DNA of 7,382 bases from Gammaproteobacteria bacterium UBA4475 (GTDB lineage: Bacteria > Pseudomonadota > Gammaproteobacteria > Pseudomonadales > Azotimanducaceae). The translations under genes and the position numbers were made by a program. The stretch is from the NCBI GenBank assembly GCA_002389265.1, contig DGOD01000309.1, positions 1 through 7,382 on the forward strand. Reading direction: 5' to 3'. Below the pieces are notes generated by a model, which worked only from the letters and a program-made list of their open reading frames with translations, made no database searches and was not told where the DNA came from. Shown one piece after another: positions 1 to 6,658 of this stretch; the first letter of the stretch is position 1, and each line of letters starts with the position of its first letter.

Positions 1-706
1 GGAAAAAGTTGAAAAATTCTCGATTATTAAAACCCTGGCTGCCATTGATGATGCCAATGTTGTGGTGCTAATGGTGGATGCGATTGACGGTATCGTCGAT
101 CAAGATTTGCATCTGTTAGGTCATGTGTTGGATGCAGGTAGGGCCTTGGTGGTTGCGATTAACAAGTGGGATAGTACCGACCTTGAACAGAAAAATATCG
201 TCAAGCGCGAGCTTGAGCGACGTCTGATTTTTATCGATTTTGCCCAGACCCATTTCATATCGGCGTTAAAAGGCAATGGTGTCGGCAAGCTTTATGAATC
301 CATCAACAAAGCCTACGAGTCGGCCACCAGAAAGCTGCAAACCCATACGTTGAACGATATTCTGGCGAAGGCCTTGCAGGAGCACCAGCCACCAACGGTG
401 AATGGCCGACGCATCAAGCTACGCTATGTGCATGTGGGTGGAAATAATCCGCCAATAATAGTTATCCATGGCAACCAGACTGAAGCCGTTCCCGACTCCT
501 ACAAACGCTACTTGCAGAACAAGTTTGTTGCAGCCTTGAAGCTTGAGGGTACGCCAATTCGAATTGAGTTCAAGACTTCTGACAATCCGTTCAAGGATCG
601 AAAGAATGTCCTCTCTGCGAGCCAGATCAAGAGCAAGCGGCGGCTGGTAGAGCACGTGCGAAACTCGAAGAAGACCGATCGGCGTAAGGGTAAGCACAAA
701 CAGTAG
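1..706 (+). CDS. der: Ribosome assembly GTPase Der (EngA), C-terminal part, cut at the 5' window edge
   Basis: Der is a tandem-GTPase protein needed for maturation of the 50S ribosomal subunit in the cytoplasm. The visible 234 residues (complete codons from base 2) are about half of the usual roughly 490. They begin just after the Switch II region of the second G domain, at EKVEKFSIIKTLAAI, which closely matches my memory of the E. coli sequence. The G4 motif NKWD is at 161-172 and the G5 SAL at 260-268. The C-terminal KH-like domain follows, with HQPPTVNGRRIKLRY, NPPIIVIHGNQ, PDSYKRYL and GTPIRIEFK. The protein ends in a Lys/Arg-rich tail, common in this family and thought to contact rRNA. 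The stop is TAG at 704-706. The first G domain and the P-loop of the second lie upstream of the window. The gene converges on the hydrolase gene across a 42-nt gap in which I see no clear terminator. Identity is very secure. Confidence 0.97.
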   Translation, partial: EKVEKFSIIKTLAAIDDANVVVLMVDAIDGIVDQDLHLLGHVLDAGRALVVAINKWDSTDLEQKNIVKRELERRLIFIDFAQTHFISALKGNGVGKLYESINKAYESATRKLQTHTLNDILAKALQEHQPPTVNGRRIKLRYVHVGGNNPPIIVIHGNQTEAVPDSYKRYLQNKFVAALKLEGTPIRIEFKTSDNPFKDRKNVLSASQIKSKRRLVEHVRNSKKTDRRKGKHKQ

Positions 707-748
707 CGAGTGAATCAATACCCTGCCGACAACCTGCCAATCGCTTCA

Positions 749-1525
749 TTAATGACGTCGTAAGAAATCTGTGACGGCAGTATTGAAGCCGTCGATGGCT
801 TCGAGATTGACCGCGTGTCCGGCGTCAACGGTGACAATTTCCAGGTTTGGCATCGTCGCTTCAGCATAATCCCTGAAAGGTTCAAATCTTGCTTCTCGTG
901 TGCCTTGCACCAGCAGGGTCGGTACCTGGTTGTTTTTGATCAAGTCTCGCACCGATGCATTGCCATTGGTGTGCGCTAGGGTTCGGCCGACGCCCCCAGG
1001 GCTGAGTTGTTGGCAGTCGGCAAGCAGTTGCGCCTTCCACGGTTCGGGGATGCGCTTGGCATGCCGGGGATGCACAGCGATGGCATTGATGGCGTCTAGC
1101 CCACCGGTTTCATATTGCCGAATCAGTTGTTGAGCATTTTTTCTGAAGTGGGCGGTGACCGCCGGCTCTGCAAAGGCTGATGTGGAGTTGGTAAACACCT
1201 GGGCATGGGTGTGTCCTGGATGCGTCAGGCTGTAACGTAACGTCAGTGCCGCACCGAGGGAATAACCCAGTACAGACCAGCTTTCAATGCCCAGTTGCTG
1301 ACGGATCAGGTCAAACGCCGCCACATAATAGTCTGGCTGATAGCACGCTGAGTCGGTGGGTGAAGCCGCACGCCCATGACCAAAGAGCTCAATCACAACC
1401 GGTGAGCAGACCTGCCGCAGTGCGTCTAGATTCGCCAGCCACTGGGCGCGGGAAGACAGAAATCCATGGACCATTAGCAATGCCGGACCGTTACCCTCAT
1501 ATTGCTCGAAATAGGGTAACAGCAT
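749..1525 (-). CDS. Alpha/beta-fold hydrolase, MenH-like, substrate unknown
   Basis: This 258-residue protein has no signal peptide and is probably a cytoplasmic hydrolase or lyase of the alpha/beta superfamily. The oxyanion-hole motif HGF is at residues 20-22, the nucleophile elbow GYSLGA at 87-92 (Ser89), and the catalytic His in DAGHAVN is His237. By recalled alignment it resembles E. coli MenH (252 aa; Ser86, Asp210, His232). The MenH acid motif GERDSKF corresponds here to GTREARF (208-214), which puts Glu211 where Asp is usual. A true MenH role in menaquinone synthesis is not supported, because no men genes are nearby and the family is broad. The ATG lies 2 nt after the stop of the M23 gene. 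An AGGA (plus-strand 1538-1541) inside the end of that gene is a plausible ribosome site 12 nt upstream. It is therefore probably the last gene of the xseA unit and translationally coupled. The family is secure and the substrate is unknown. Confidence 0.88.
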   Translation of the reverse strand: MLLPYFEQYEGNGPALLMVHGFLSSRAQWLANLDALRQVCSPVVIELFGHGRAASPTDSACYQPDYYVAAFDLIRQQLGIESWSVLGYSLGAALTLRYSLTHPGHTHAQVFTNSTSAFAEPAVTAHFRKNAQQLIRQYETGGLDAINAIAVHPRHAKRIPEPWKAQLLADCQQLSPGGVGRTLAHTNGNASVRDLIKNNQVPTLLVQGTREARFEPFRDYAEATMPNLEIVTVDAGHAVNLEAIDGFNTAVTDFLRRH

Positions 1526-1527
1526 GG

Positions 1528-2397
1528 TTATTGCAATTCCTGCTGAGGATCGGTCTGAATAAATAAACCGGGATCGACCCTGGCATTATTTAGGCTGACG
1601 CTCCAATGCAGGTGCGGCCCTGTGACCCTTCCGGTTTGACCCACCTCGCCGATGCCATCACCGCGATCCACCCGGTCGCCAAGTTTGACTGTCGTTGCGC
1701 TGAGATGACAATACATGGTGATCAGCCCCTGGCCATGGTCAAGGATGACGGTATTGCCGTTAAAGAAATAGTCACCCACAGCAGTCACGATCCCAGCTGC
1801 TGGGGCAATAATGTTCGTGCCAGAAGGCGCCGCTATATCCATGCCGCTATGTGGGCTGCGTGGCTGATCATTGAGAATCCGCCGAGAGCCAAATGAGCTG
1901 GAGCGTCTGCCGCGGGTAGGTACGGCGAAGTCAGTGATCACAGGTCCTTCCCTGAAGTGCAGGAAAGCGTTGTCCATCAGGGAACGCTCCTGCTGAATGC
2001 GATCCATGTCCTGAGCATACGGGTTAACCTTGCGGTCATCAGGTATGGTCAGGCGCTGCACGGGGTAGGTCTTGGGTTTGACCTCAAAGGCCAGTGTTTG
2101 GCGGGTTTCGGCGTCGAATTCTAGTGCTAGCTGGTAGGTGCCCGGCGCTGTAGACAGGGCAAGCCCAATGATGGCGTAGTGCTTATCATCGACCCTGGTC
2201 AGGAGCACTGGGCGATCACCAAACCTTGCGCTGGTGGCTTCACTGGCGACTTCGATGACTGCGACACCACCTGGTACCGGCTCGGCTCGAGGCAGACCGT
2301 AGGCGGGCAAGCAAATAACCGCCAAACAACCGATTAGCCAGGCAGTGCCACAAGATTTCAGATGACTGAAGTTGTTTATGTGCAGGTTCATGCTCAT
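1528..2397 (-). CDS. Exported M23 (LytM-type) zinc metallopeptidase
   Basis: This is a predicted cell-wall endopeptidase of 289 residues that would cut peptidoglycan cross-bridges in the periplasm. The N-terminus has a hydrophobic segment at about 18-34 (AWLIGCLAVICLPAYG), read as a signal peptide with cleavage near residue 34. Residues about 40-105 (VPGGVAVIEV, then AIIGLALSTAPGTYQL) look like the beta-rich M23 N-terminal domain. The LytM domain covers about 165-280. It has HSGMD (His183, Asp187) and HLH (262-264) as the expected zinc and catalytic residues, plus His231 in the YCHL motif. All the usual residues are present, so it should be active and not a degenerate LytM activator. The ATG at 2395-2397 is 2 nt beyond the xseA stop. 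An AAGGAAG (plus-strand 2408-2414) within the xseA 3' end serves as ribosome site. A second Met at residue 3 is a less well-spaced alternative start. The actual bond cleaved is not readable from sequence. Confidence 0.93.
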   Translation of the reverse strand: MSMNLHINNFSHLKSCGTAWLIGCLAVICLPAYGLPRAEPVPGGVAVIEVASEATSARFGDRPVLLTRVDDKHYAIIGLALSTAPGTYQLALEFDAETRQTLAFEVKPKTYPVQRLTIPDDRKVNPYAQDMDRIQQERSLMDNAFLHFREGPVITDFAVPTRGRRSSSFGSRRILNDQPRSPHSGMDIAAPSGTNIIAPAAGIVTAVGDYFFNGNTVILDHGQGLITMYCHLSATTVKLGDRVDRGDGIGEVGQTGRVTGPHLHWSVSLNNARVDPGLFIQTDPQQELQ

Positions 2398-2399
2398 GT

Positions 2400-3851
2400 T
2401 TATGGTGCTTCCTTAAGATCCGCCATGGGCGCGTCGTTGGCATCATCGAAAACCGCGGTGACCGTGGCCTCGAATCGACCACGATGAACGCGCGCACTGA
2501 TCTGTTGCCCGGGCTTGAGTGTTAAGGCATCGCGGACTATTGCAGTGGGCTTATCTGGCGCTGAGACGATGGCATAGCCTCGCTGTAGTGTCGCCAGGGG
2601 GCTGACCGTGTTCAGTTGCTCGGCGCTACGGGTCAGCTGCCGGTGACTGGCATCAAGCAGTTCGCGCATTTGTCGTATCAGACGTTGCTGCAGATAATGC
2701 AGCTGGCGTTGTTGGGCGTCGATCAACTGGCTCGGCTCCTGAATACCCGCTGCCGCCAGATTCAAGCGCGCTCGCGCACGTTCGGTTTGACGCTGGATAG
2801 CACGGAGCAGTCGGGCTTGCATGTCGGGTATGCGAAATTGGCCGAGGTAATGGCGGAATCCGCCACGCAGGCGTAATTCGAGATCATCCAAGCGCTGGTG
2901 AAAATCTTGGAGGCGCTGACCGGGGTGACGCATGCGGTTACCCAGGTGCTGCAAATGCCGACGCTGTTGACTGATCTCGGCATTGGCCAGGCTCACCATG
3001 CGTCGCTCATAACGTAAAAACGTCTGCAGCCATTCACCGGCATCGGGGCTGATCAACTCAGCCGCGGCAGAGGGGGTGGGTGCACGCAGGTCGGCGACGA
3101 AATCGGCAATCGAGACGTCCGTTTCGTGGCCCACGGCACACACCACCGGTAGGCGACTATTGAATATCGCTCGAGCAACGGGTTCCGTATTGAAACTCCA
3201 TAAATCCTCCAGCGAGCCACCGCCTCGAGTCAGCAGAATCACGTCAAACGGGTCATCTACATAGGCATTGGCCGCGTTCAGGGCCCTGACTATCTGTTGG
3301 GGTGATTCCTCACCCTGCACGGCCACGGGTAAAATGGTGATATTAATCGCCGGAAAGCGCCGACGCATAACCTGCAAGACATCCCGAATCGCTGCCCCGG
3401 TAGGTGACGTAATAATGCCCAAATGCTGCGGCATAGCAGGGATAGGCTGCTTGCGCGCTGCGTCAAACAAGCCTTCCGCCTGAAGCTGGCCTTTAAGCTT
3501 GTCGAATGCTCGTCGCAGGGCGCCGTCGCCCGCCTCCTCGACAAATTCGGCGATCAATTGATATTCGCCGCGACCCTCGTACAGGCTGATTTTGCCGCGC
3601 ACAATCACCTGCTGACCATCTTTCGGGGTGAAACGAATCGACTGGTTACGATTACGGAACATGGCGCAGCGAATCTGAGCGCCACTGTCCTTCAGGGTAA
3701 AGTACCAGTGGCCTGAGGATGGGCGGGCGAAATTAGAAATTTCACCAGAGACGAAGACCATGGAAAACTCGCCTTCCAGCAAACGTCTGGCAGCGTGATT
3801 GAGGTCAGCAACAGAAAGAATTTCGCGGTTTGATTGTGGTATTAATGACAT
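2400..3851 (-). CDS. xseA: Exodeoxyribonuclease VII large subunit
   Basis: XseA is the catalytic large subunit of exonuclease VII, which with several XseB subunits degrades single-stranded DNA from both ends in repair. The 483 residues are slightly longer than E. coli XseA (about 456). An N-terminal OB-fold spans about 10-105 ([22 protein letters not shown]). The catalytic domain has [15 protein letters not shown] (145-159), [11 protein letters not shown] (208-218), GHETD (241-245) and APTPSAAAE (257-265). A long, Arg/Gln-rich helical region at about 275-410 is the expected coiled-coil arm that binds XseB. The conserved C-terminal [13 protein letters not shown] is at 417-429, followed by an acidic tail. 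xseB is not in the window. The gene heads the xseA-M23-hydrolase unit and diverges from guaA, with 77 nt between the start codons. Its own ribosome site is weak (an AGG about 10 nt upstream). No promoter for this strand is convincing. Confidence 0.97.
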   Translation of the reverse strand: MSLIPQSNREILSVADLNHAARRLLEGEFSMVFVSGEISNFARPSSGHWYFTLKDSGAQIRCAMFRNRNQSIRFTPKDGQQVIVRGKISLYEGRGEYQLIAEFVEEAGDGALRRAFDKLKGQLQAEGLFDAARKQPIPAMPQHLGIITSPTGAAIRDVLQVMRRRFPAINITILPVAVQGEESPQQIVRALNAANAYVDDPFDVILLTRGGGSLEDLWSFNTEPVARAIFNSRLPVVCAVGHETDVSIADFVADLRAPTPSAAAELISPDAGEWLQTFLRYERRMVSLANAEISQQRRHLQHLGNRMRHPGQRLQDFHQRLDDLELRLRGGFRHYLGQFRIPDMQARLLRAIQRQTERARARLNLAAAGIQEPSQLIDAQQRQLHYLQQRLIRQMRELLDASHRQLTRSAEQLNTVSPLATLQRGYAIVSAPDKPTAIVRDALTLKPGQQISARVHRGRFEATVTAVFDDANDAPMADLKEAP

Positions 3852-3895
3852 CCGGTCATGATGCCTGTTTTACTCGCATCTGCAAGACCTATCTG

Positions 3896-3901
3896 TATAA
3901 T
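3896..3901 (+). promoter_or_regulatory. Sigma-70 -10 box for guaA
   Basis: TATAAT here is a perfect -10 consensus, 27 nt upstream of the chosen guaA ATG. It predicts transcription starting near 3908 and a short leader of about 20 nt. The -35 is poor: the best match, TTTACT at 3869-3874, would need a 21-bp spacer. Either the box works without a good -35 or an activator helps. It lies downstream of the TTG at 3830 that would give a longer reading frame, which supports the later guaA start. I see no purine riboswitch or clear PurR-like palindrome in the 77-nt gap. Confidence 0.55.
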
Positions 3902-3928
3902 ACGCGCCTTTGGAGTGGCCTGAATTCA

Positions 3929-5581
3929 ATGACTACGACCGAAGTACCCCCTGTTGTACCTTCTGCTGGAACCGCTGCTGTAAGCGCTGATCTTACCGGG
4001 CATAATATTCATGCCGAGAAAATCCTGATTCTGGATTTTGGTTCTCAATATACCCAGCTGATCGCCCGTCGGGTTCGAGAAGTGGGCGTTTATTGCGAAA
4101 TACGGGCCTTTAACCTCGATGAGGCGACGGTTCGAGAATTCAATCCACGAGGCATCATCCTCTCCGGTGGGCCGGAATCTGTGACCCAAGACGATACCTT
4201 GCGAGCGCCAGAGTATCTGTTCAATCTCGGTGTCCCGGTGCTCGGTATCTGTTATGGCATGCAAACCATGGCGTTACAGTTAGGTGGCCGGGTCGAGGCT
4301 TCCTTAAAACGTGAATTCGGCTATGCCCGGGTTGAGGTCAATAGCCCCAGCAACTTGCTGCAAGATATTCACGACGAACTCGATGCAGATAAGACCTATC
4401 TCGACGTCTGGATGAGTCATGGCGACAAAGTCGCCGAGCTACCACCGGGCTTTCAGGGTGTCGCCAGTACCAGCACCACCGAGTTTGCCGCCATGGCCGA
4501 CGACACACGCCACTTCTATGGTTTGCAGTTTCATCCCGAAGTGAATCACACGCTCCAGGGCGTCGCCATCATGACTCGGTTTATCAAAACCATTTGTGGC
4601 TGCCAGGGTCTGTGGACACCGGCGAATATCGTCGAAGACATCATTGCTGATGTGCGCCTCAAAGTCGGTGACCGCAAAGTCATTCTTGGCTTGTCTGGCG
4701 GTGTTGACTCGTCAGTGGTCGCCGCCCTGTTATCCCGAGCCATTGGCGACCAGCTGACCTGTGTGTTTGTTGATAACGGCCTGTTGCGTAACGAAGAAGG
4801 CGAGCAGGTAATGAACATGCTCGGTCAGGGGTCAGAGAACGTGTTTAAACTGAACATCATCAAGGTCGATGCTGCTGACCTGTTCATGGGTAAGCTTGCC
4901 GGCGTCGCCGATCCAGAACAAAAGCGTAAAATTATCGGTAACACGTTCATTGAGGTTTTCGATGTGCAAGCCAAGGCCATTGAAGACGTTGATTTTCTCG
5001 CTCAGGGAACCATTTACCCAGACGTCATCGAGTCAGCAGGTAACAAAGACGGCAAAGCCCACGTGATCAAATCTCACCATAACGTTGGTGGCTTACCGGA
5101 TTATATGCAATTGGCCTTGATCGAGCCCCTGCGCGAACTGTTCAAAGATGAAGTGCGTAAAATTGGTCTCGAACTAGGCCTGACGAAAGAGATGGTGTTC
5201 CGTCATCCGTTTCCAGGCCCCGGCCTCGGCGTCAGAATTCTCGGCCCAGTGTCAAAACCCTTCGCCGATCTGTTGCGGGAAGCGGATGCCATCTTCATCG
5301 AAGAATTGCGTGCCGCAAACCTCTATGAAAAAGTCAGCCAAGCATTCGCAGTATTTTTGCCGGTGAAGTCTGTGGGCGTAGTAGGCGACGCTCGTCGCTA
5401 CGAGTATGTTATTGCTTTGCGCGCAGTGGAAACCATCGACTTCATGACAGCCCGTTGGGCGCATCTGCCCTATGATTTTTTGGAGAAAGTCTCTGGCCGA
5501 ATCATTAATGAAATCAGCGGCATCTCACGGGTCACCTATGACATTTCCAGCAAGCCGCCGGCGACGATAGAGTGGGAGTAG
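3929..5581 (+). CDS. guaA: GMP synthetase (glutamine-hydrolysing) with N-terminal extension
   Basis: GuaA converts XMP, ATP and glutamine to GMP, the last step of de novo guanine nucleotide synthesis, as a cytoplasmic dimer. From ATG 3929 it has 550 residues, against 525 in E. coli. Domains in order: class I glutamine amidotransferase (about 30-230) with Cys108 in GICYGMQ and His202/Glu204 in QFHPEV; ATP-pyrophosphatase with the P-loop SGGVDSS (256-262); and the C-terminal dimerisation/XMP domain with [11 protein letters not shown] and the terminal KPPATIEWE. All catalytic residues are intact. An in-frame TTG at 3830 would add 33 residues, but that stretch overlaps xseA and precedes the likely transcription start. 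I therefore chose 3929, with GGAG at 3912-3915 as a somewhat distant (13 nt) ribosome site. Before the conserved ILILDFGSQ it carries about 22 extra Pro/Thr/Ala/Val-rich residues. guaB, the usual upstream partner, is not here. Confidence 0.97.
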   Translation: MTTTEVPPVVPSAGTAAVSADLTGHNIHAEKILILDFGSQYTQLIARRVREVGVYCEIRAFNLDEATVREFNPRGIILSGGPESVTQDDTLRAPEYLFNLGVPVLGICYGMQTMALQLGGRVEASLKREFGYARVEVNSPSNLLQDIHDELDADKTYLDVWMSHGDKVAELPPGFQGVASTSTTEFAAMADDTRHFYGLQFHPEVNHTLQGVAIMTRFIKTICGCQGLWTPANIVEDIIADVRLKVGDRKVILGLSGGVDSSVVAALLSRAIGDQLTCVFVDNGLLRNEEGEQVMNMLGQGSENVFKLNIIKVDAADLFMGKLAGVADPEQKRKIIGNTFIEVFDVQAKAIEDVDFLAQGTIYPDVIESAGNKDGKAHVIKSHHNVGGLPDYMQLALIEPLRELFKDEVRKIGLELGLTKEMVFRHPFPGPGLGVRILGPVSKPFADLLREADAIFIEELRAANLYEKVSQAFAVFLPVKSVGVVGDARRYEYVIALRAVETIDFMTARWAHLPYDFLEKVSGRIINEISGISRVTYDISSKPPATIEWE

Positions 5582-5617
5582 TCTCTAAAGCGACAATTCC
5601 AGCTCACCCCTATTTTT

Positions 5618-5623
5618 AAGGAG
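5618..5623 (+). promoter_or_regulatory. Shine-Dalgarno that fixes the GTG start of the SDR gene
   Basis: AAGGAG sits 7 nt before the GTG at 5631, near-ideal spacing. It justifies a GTG start directly ahead of the Rossmann TITGANRGIG motif. The 49-nt guaA-SDR gap shows no hairpin terminator, so read-through from guaA is possible. Confidence 0.8.
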
Positions 5624-5630
5624 TACACTC

Positions 5631-6317
5631 GTGGAAACCATCACTATTACGGGCGCCAACCGTGGTATCGGCCTGGAATTGACTCGACAGTACCTCCGAG
5701 CCAACAATACGGTTATAGCGACCTGCAGAAATCCATCAAGCGCCACGGATCTTATTACATTGACCTCAAATCCGAATTTACAGGTCGCCCAGCTTGATGT
5801 GACTGATAGGCAATCGGTGGACGCCTTTTGCGCCAGCATCAAAGACAAAGTCATTGATGTTCTGATTAACAATGCGGGAGTGAAGGGCAGTGCGAATCAG
5901 GGCTTGGATGATATGGATGCCGAAAGTTGGCTGGCGGCGTTCAACACCAACACTATCGCGCCGTTTATGCTTTCGTCGAGGTTGCTAAAGAATCTCAAAC
6001 CAGCAGACCGACCGCGCATCATCAGTGTCTCCAGCTACATGGGCTCAATCAGTCGGCCGGGCACCGGCCTCTATGCATATCGCAGTTCCAAGGCCGCCTT
6101 GAACAAAGTAATGCAGGTGATGGCCAACGAGTTACTCGCCGAGGGTGTCATTGCTTGTCCTGTGCACCCAGGTTGGGTGCGAACTGATATGGGTGGCTCT
6201 GATGCCGACTTGAGTGTCGAGCAGAGTGTCGGGGGCTTAATCGCAGTAATCGACAAGCTCAGCATGGCGCAGAGCGGTCGGTTCTGGAATTGGGATGGTG
6301 AAGAACTACCCTGGTAA
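5631..6317 (+). CDS. Short-chain dehydrogenase/reductase, C-factor/sniffer-like
   Basis: This is a predicted NAD(P)-dependent oxidoreductase of 228 residues with a classical SDR fold and no signal peptide. The cofactor-binding TGANRGIG is at residues 7-14, LDVTD at 55-59 contacts the adenine side, and NNAG is at 80-83. The catalytic Ser is probably Ser135 in VSSYMGS, and Tyr150 and Lys154 form the YxxxK motif. HPGWVRTDMGG (179-189) and the closing SGRFWNWDGEELPW are typical of the short C-factor (CsgA)/sniffer/carbonyl-reductase branch. The Arg after NPSS-adjacent strand 2 (TCRNP, residues 31-35) suggests NADPH preference, which is inference. The GTG start follows a strong AAGGAG. It lies 49 nt after guaA on the same strand and may be partly co-transcribed, but nothing links its function to GMP synthesis. 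Its substrate is not deducible, and a signalling role like CsgA should not be assumed. Confidence 0.92.
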   Translation: METITITGANRGIGLELTRQYLRANNTVIATCRNPSSATDLITLTSNPNLQVAQLDVTDRQSVDAFCASIKDKVIDVLINNAGVKGSANQGLDDMDAESWLAAFNTNTIAPFMLSSRLLKNLKPADRPRIISVSSYMGSISRPGTGLYAYRSSKAALNKVMQVMANELLAEGVIACPVHPGWVRTDMGGSDADLSVEQSVGGLIAVIDKLSMAQSGRFWNWDGEELPW

Positions 6318-6658
6318 TCGCCACCAAAGTAAATTTTTTCAAATGTCTTCCCGCACATCCTAGACAAACCACTTGCTGTCCCGCGGCGGTGGTTTGGTTT
6401 CATCATCGGTAAGCGCGCCACGAGATCATCAGGATAAAGCCGCAAGTTGATGCTGGATTTTTAGTTTGCTTCAGGGTGGGTGGTATTTGATGATCGACAC
6501 CGCATGCTGCCTCCCTGCCGAATGGTATTCCAATCTAGGCGTAATCTTTCGCGTGCTGCACGTGGTTTTCCCATCGGCCGGGGTGGTTTTACGTGTTGTG
6601 TCTTGACTCATCGCGGGTAGGATAGTGAGTAACATCAAGAGCAGGGTAGCGCGGGGTC
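6318..6658 (+). other. 341-nt intergenic region between the SDR and PhyH-like genes
   Basis: I see no supported gene here. The region holds a hairpin at 6365-6396 and a direct repeat GTGGTTTT at 6562-6569 and 6583-6590, exactly 21 bp apart. The repeat pair is flanked by CACGT (6559-6563) and ACGTG (6591-6595). A TTGACT at 6603-6608 resembles a -35 box, but no acceptable -10 lies 16-18 bp downstream. The minus-strand reading frame over its first part continues across the SDR gene and looks like a shadow. Confidence 0.6.
6365..6396 (+). terminator. Hairpin after the SDR gene, possible weak terminator
   Basis: CAAACCAC (6365-6372) pairs perfectly with GTGGTTTG (6389-6396). Allowing a T:G wobble and one bulged T, the stem continues inward through GCTG/CGGC to a 5-nt loop. 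It begins 48 nt after the SDR stop. Only GTTTC follows, not a real U tract, so intrinsic termination would be weak. It may instead be an mRNA-end stabilising hairpin. Confidence 0.4.

Noticed and set aside
707..748. Bidirectional terminator between der and the hydrolase
   Set aside because: No stem of useful length with flanking T tracts could be drawn in the 42 nt.
749..1525. Naming the hydrolase menH
   Set aside because: The resemblance is only at superfamily motif level, the triad acid differs, and no menaquinone genes are present.
2240..2497. Minus-strand frame of 85 residues across the xseA/M23 junction
   Set aside because: It is out of frame with both real genes, and its Arg/Ser-rich composition is typical of a shifted reading.
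3830..3928. Longer guaA start at TTG 3830 (33 more residues)
   Set aside because: It overlaps the xseA start, lies upstream of the TATAAT box and predicted transcription start, and the added residues match nothing known in GuaA.
3926..4264. Minus-strand reading frame of 112 residues inside the guaA 5' end
   Set aside because: It is antisense to strongly conserved GuaA sequence, with no recognisable motif or ribosome site.
5582..5630. Terminator or promoter between guaA and the SDR gene
   Set aside because: No hairpin and no paired -35/-10 boxes are visible. Only the ribosome site is convincing.
6071..6445. Minus-strand reading frame of 124 residues spanning the SDR 3' end and the intergenic region
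   Set aside because: Most of it is antisense to the conserved SDR Tyr-Lys region, and the part outside shows no domain. It reads as a shadow.
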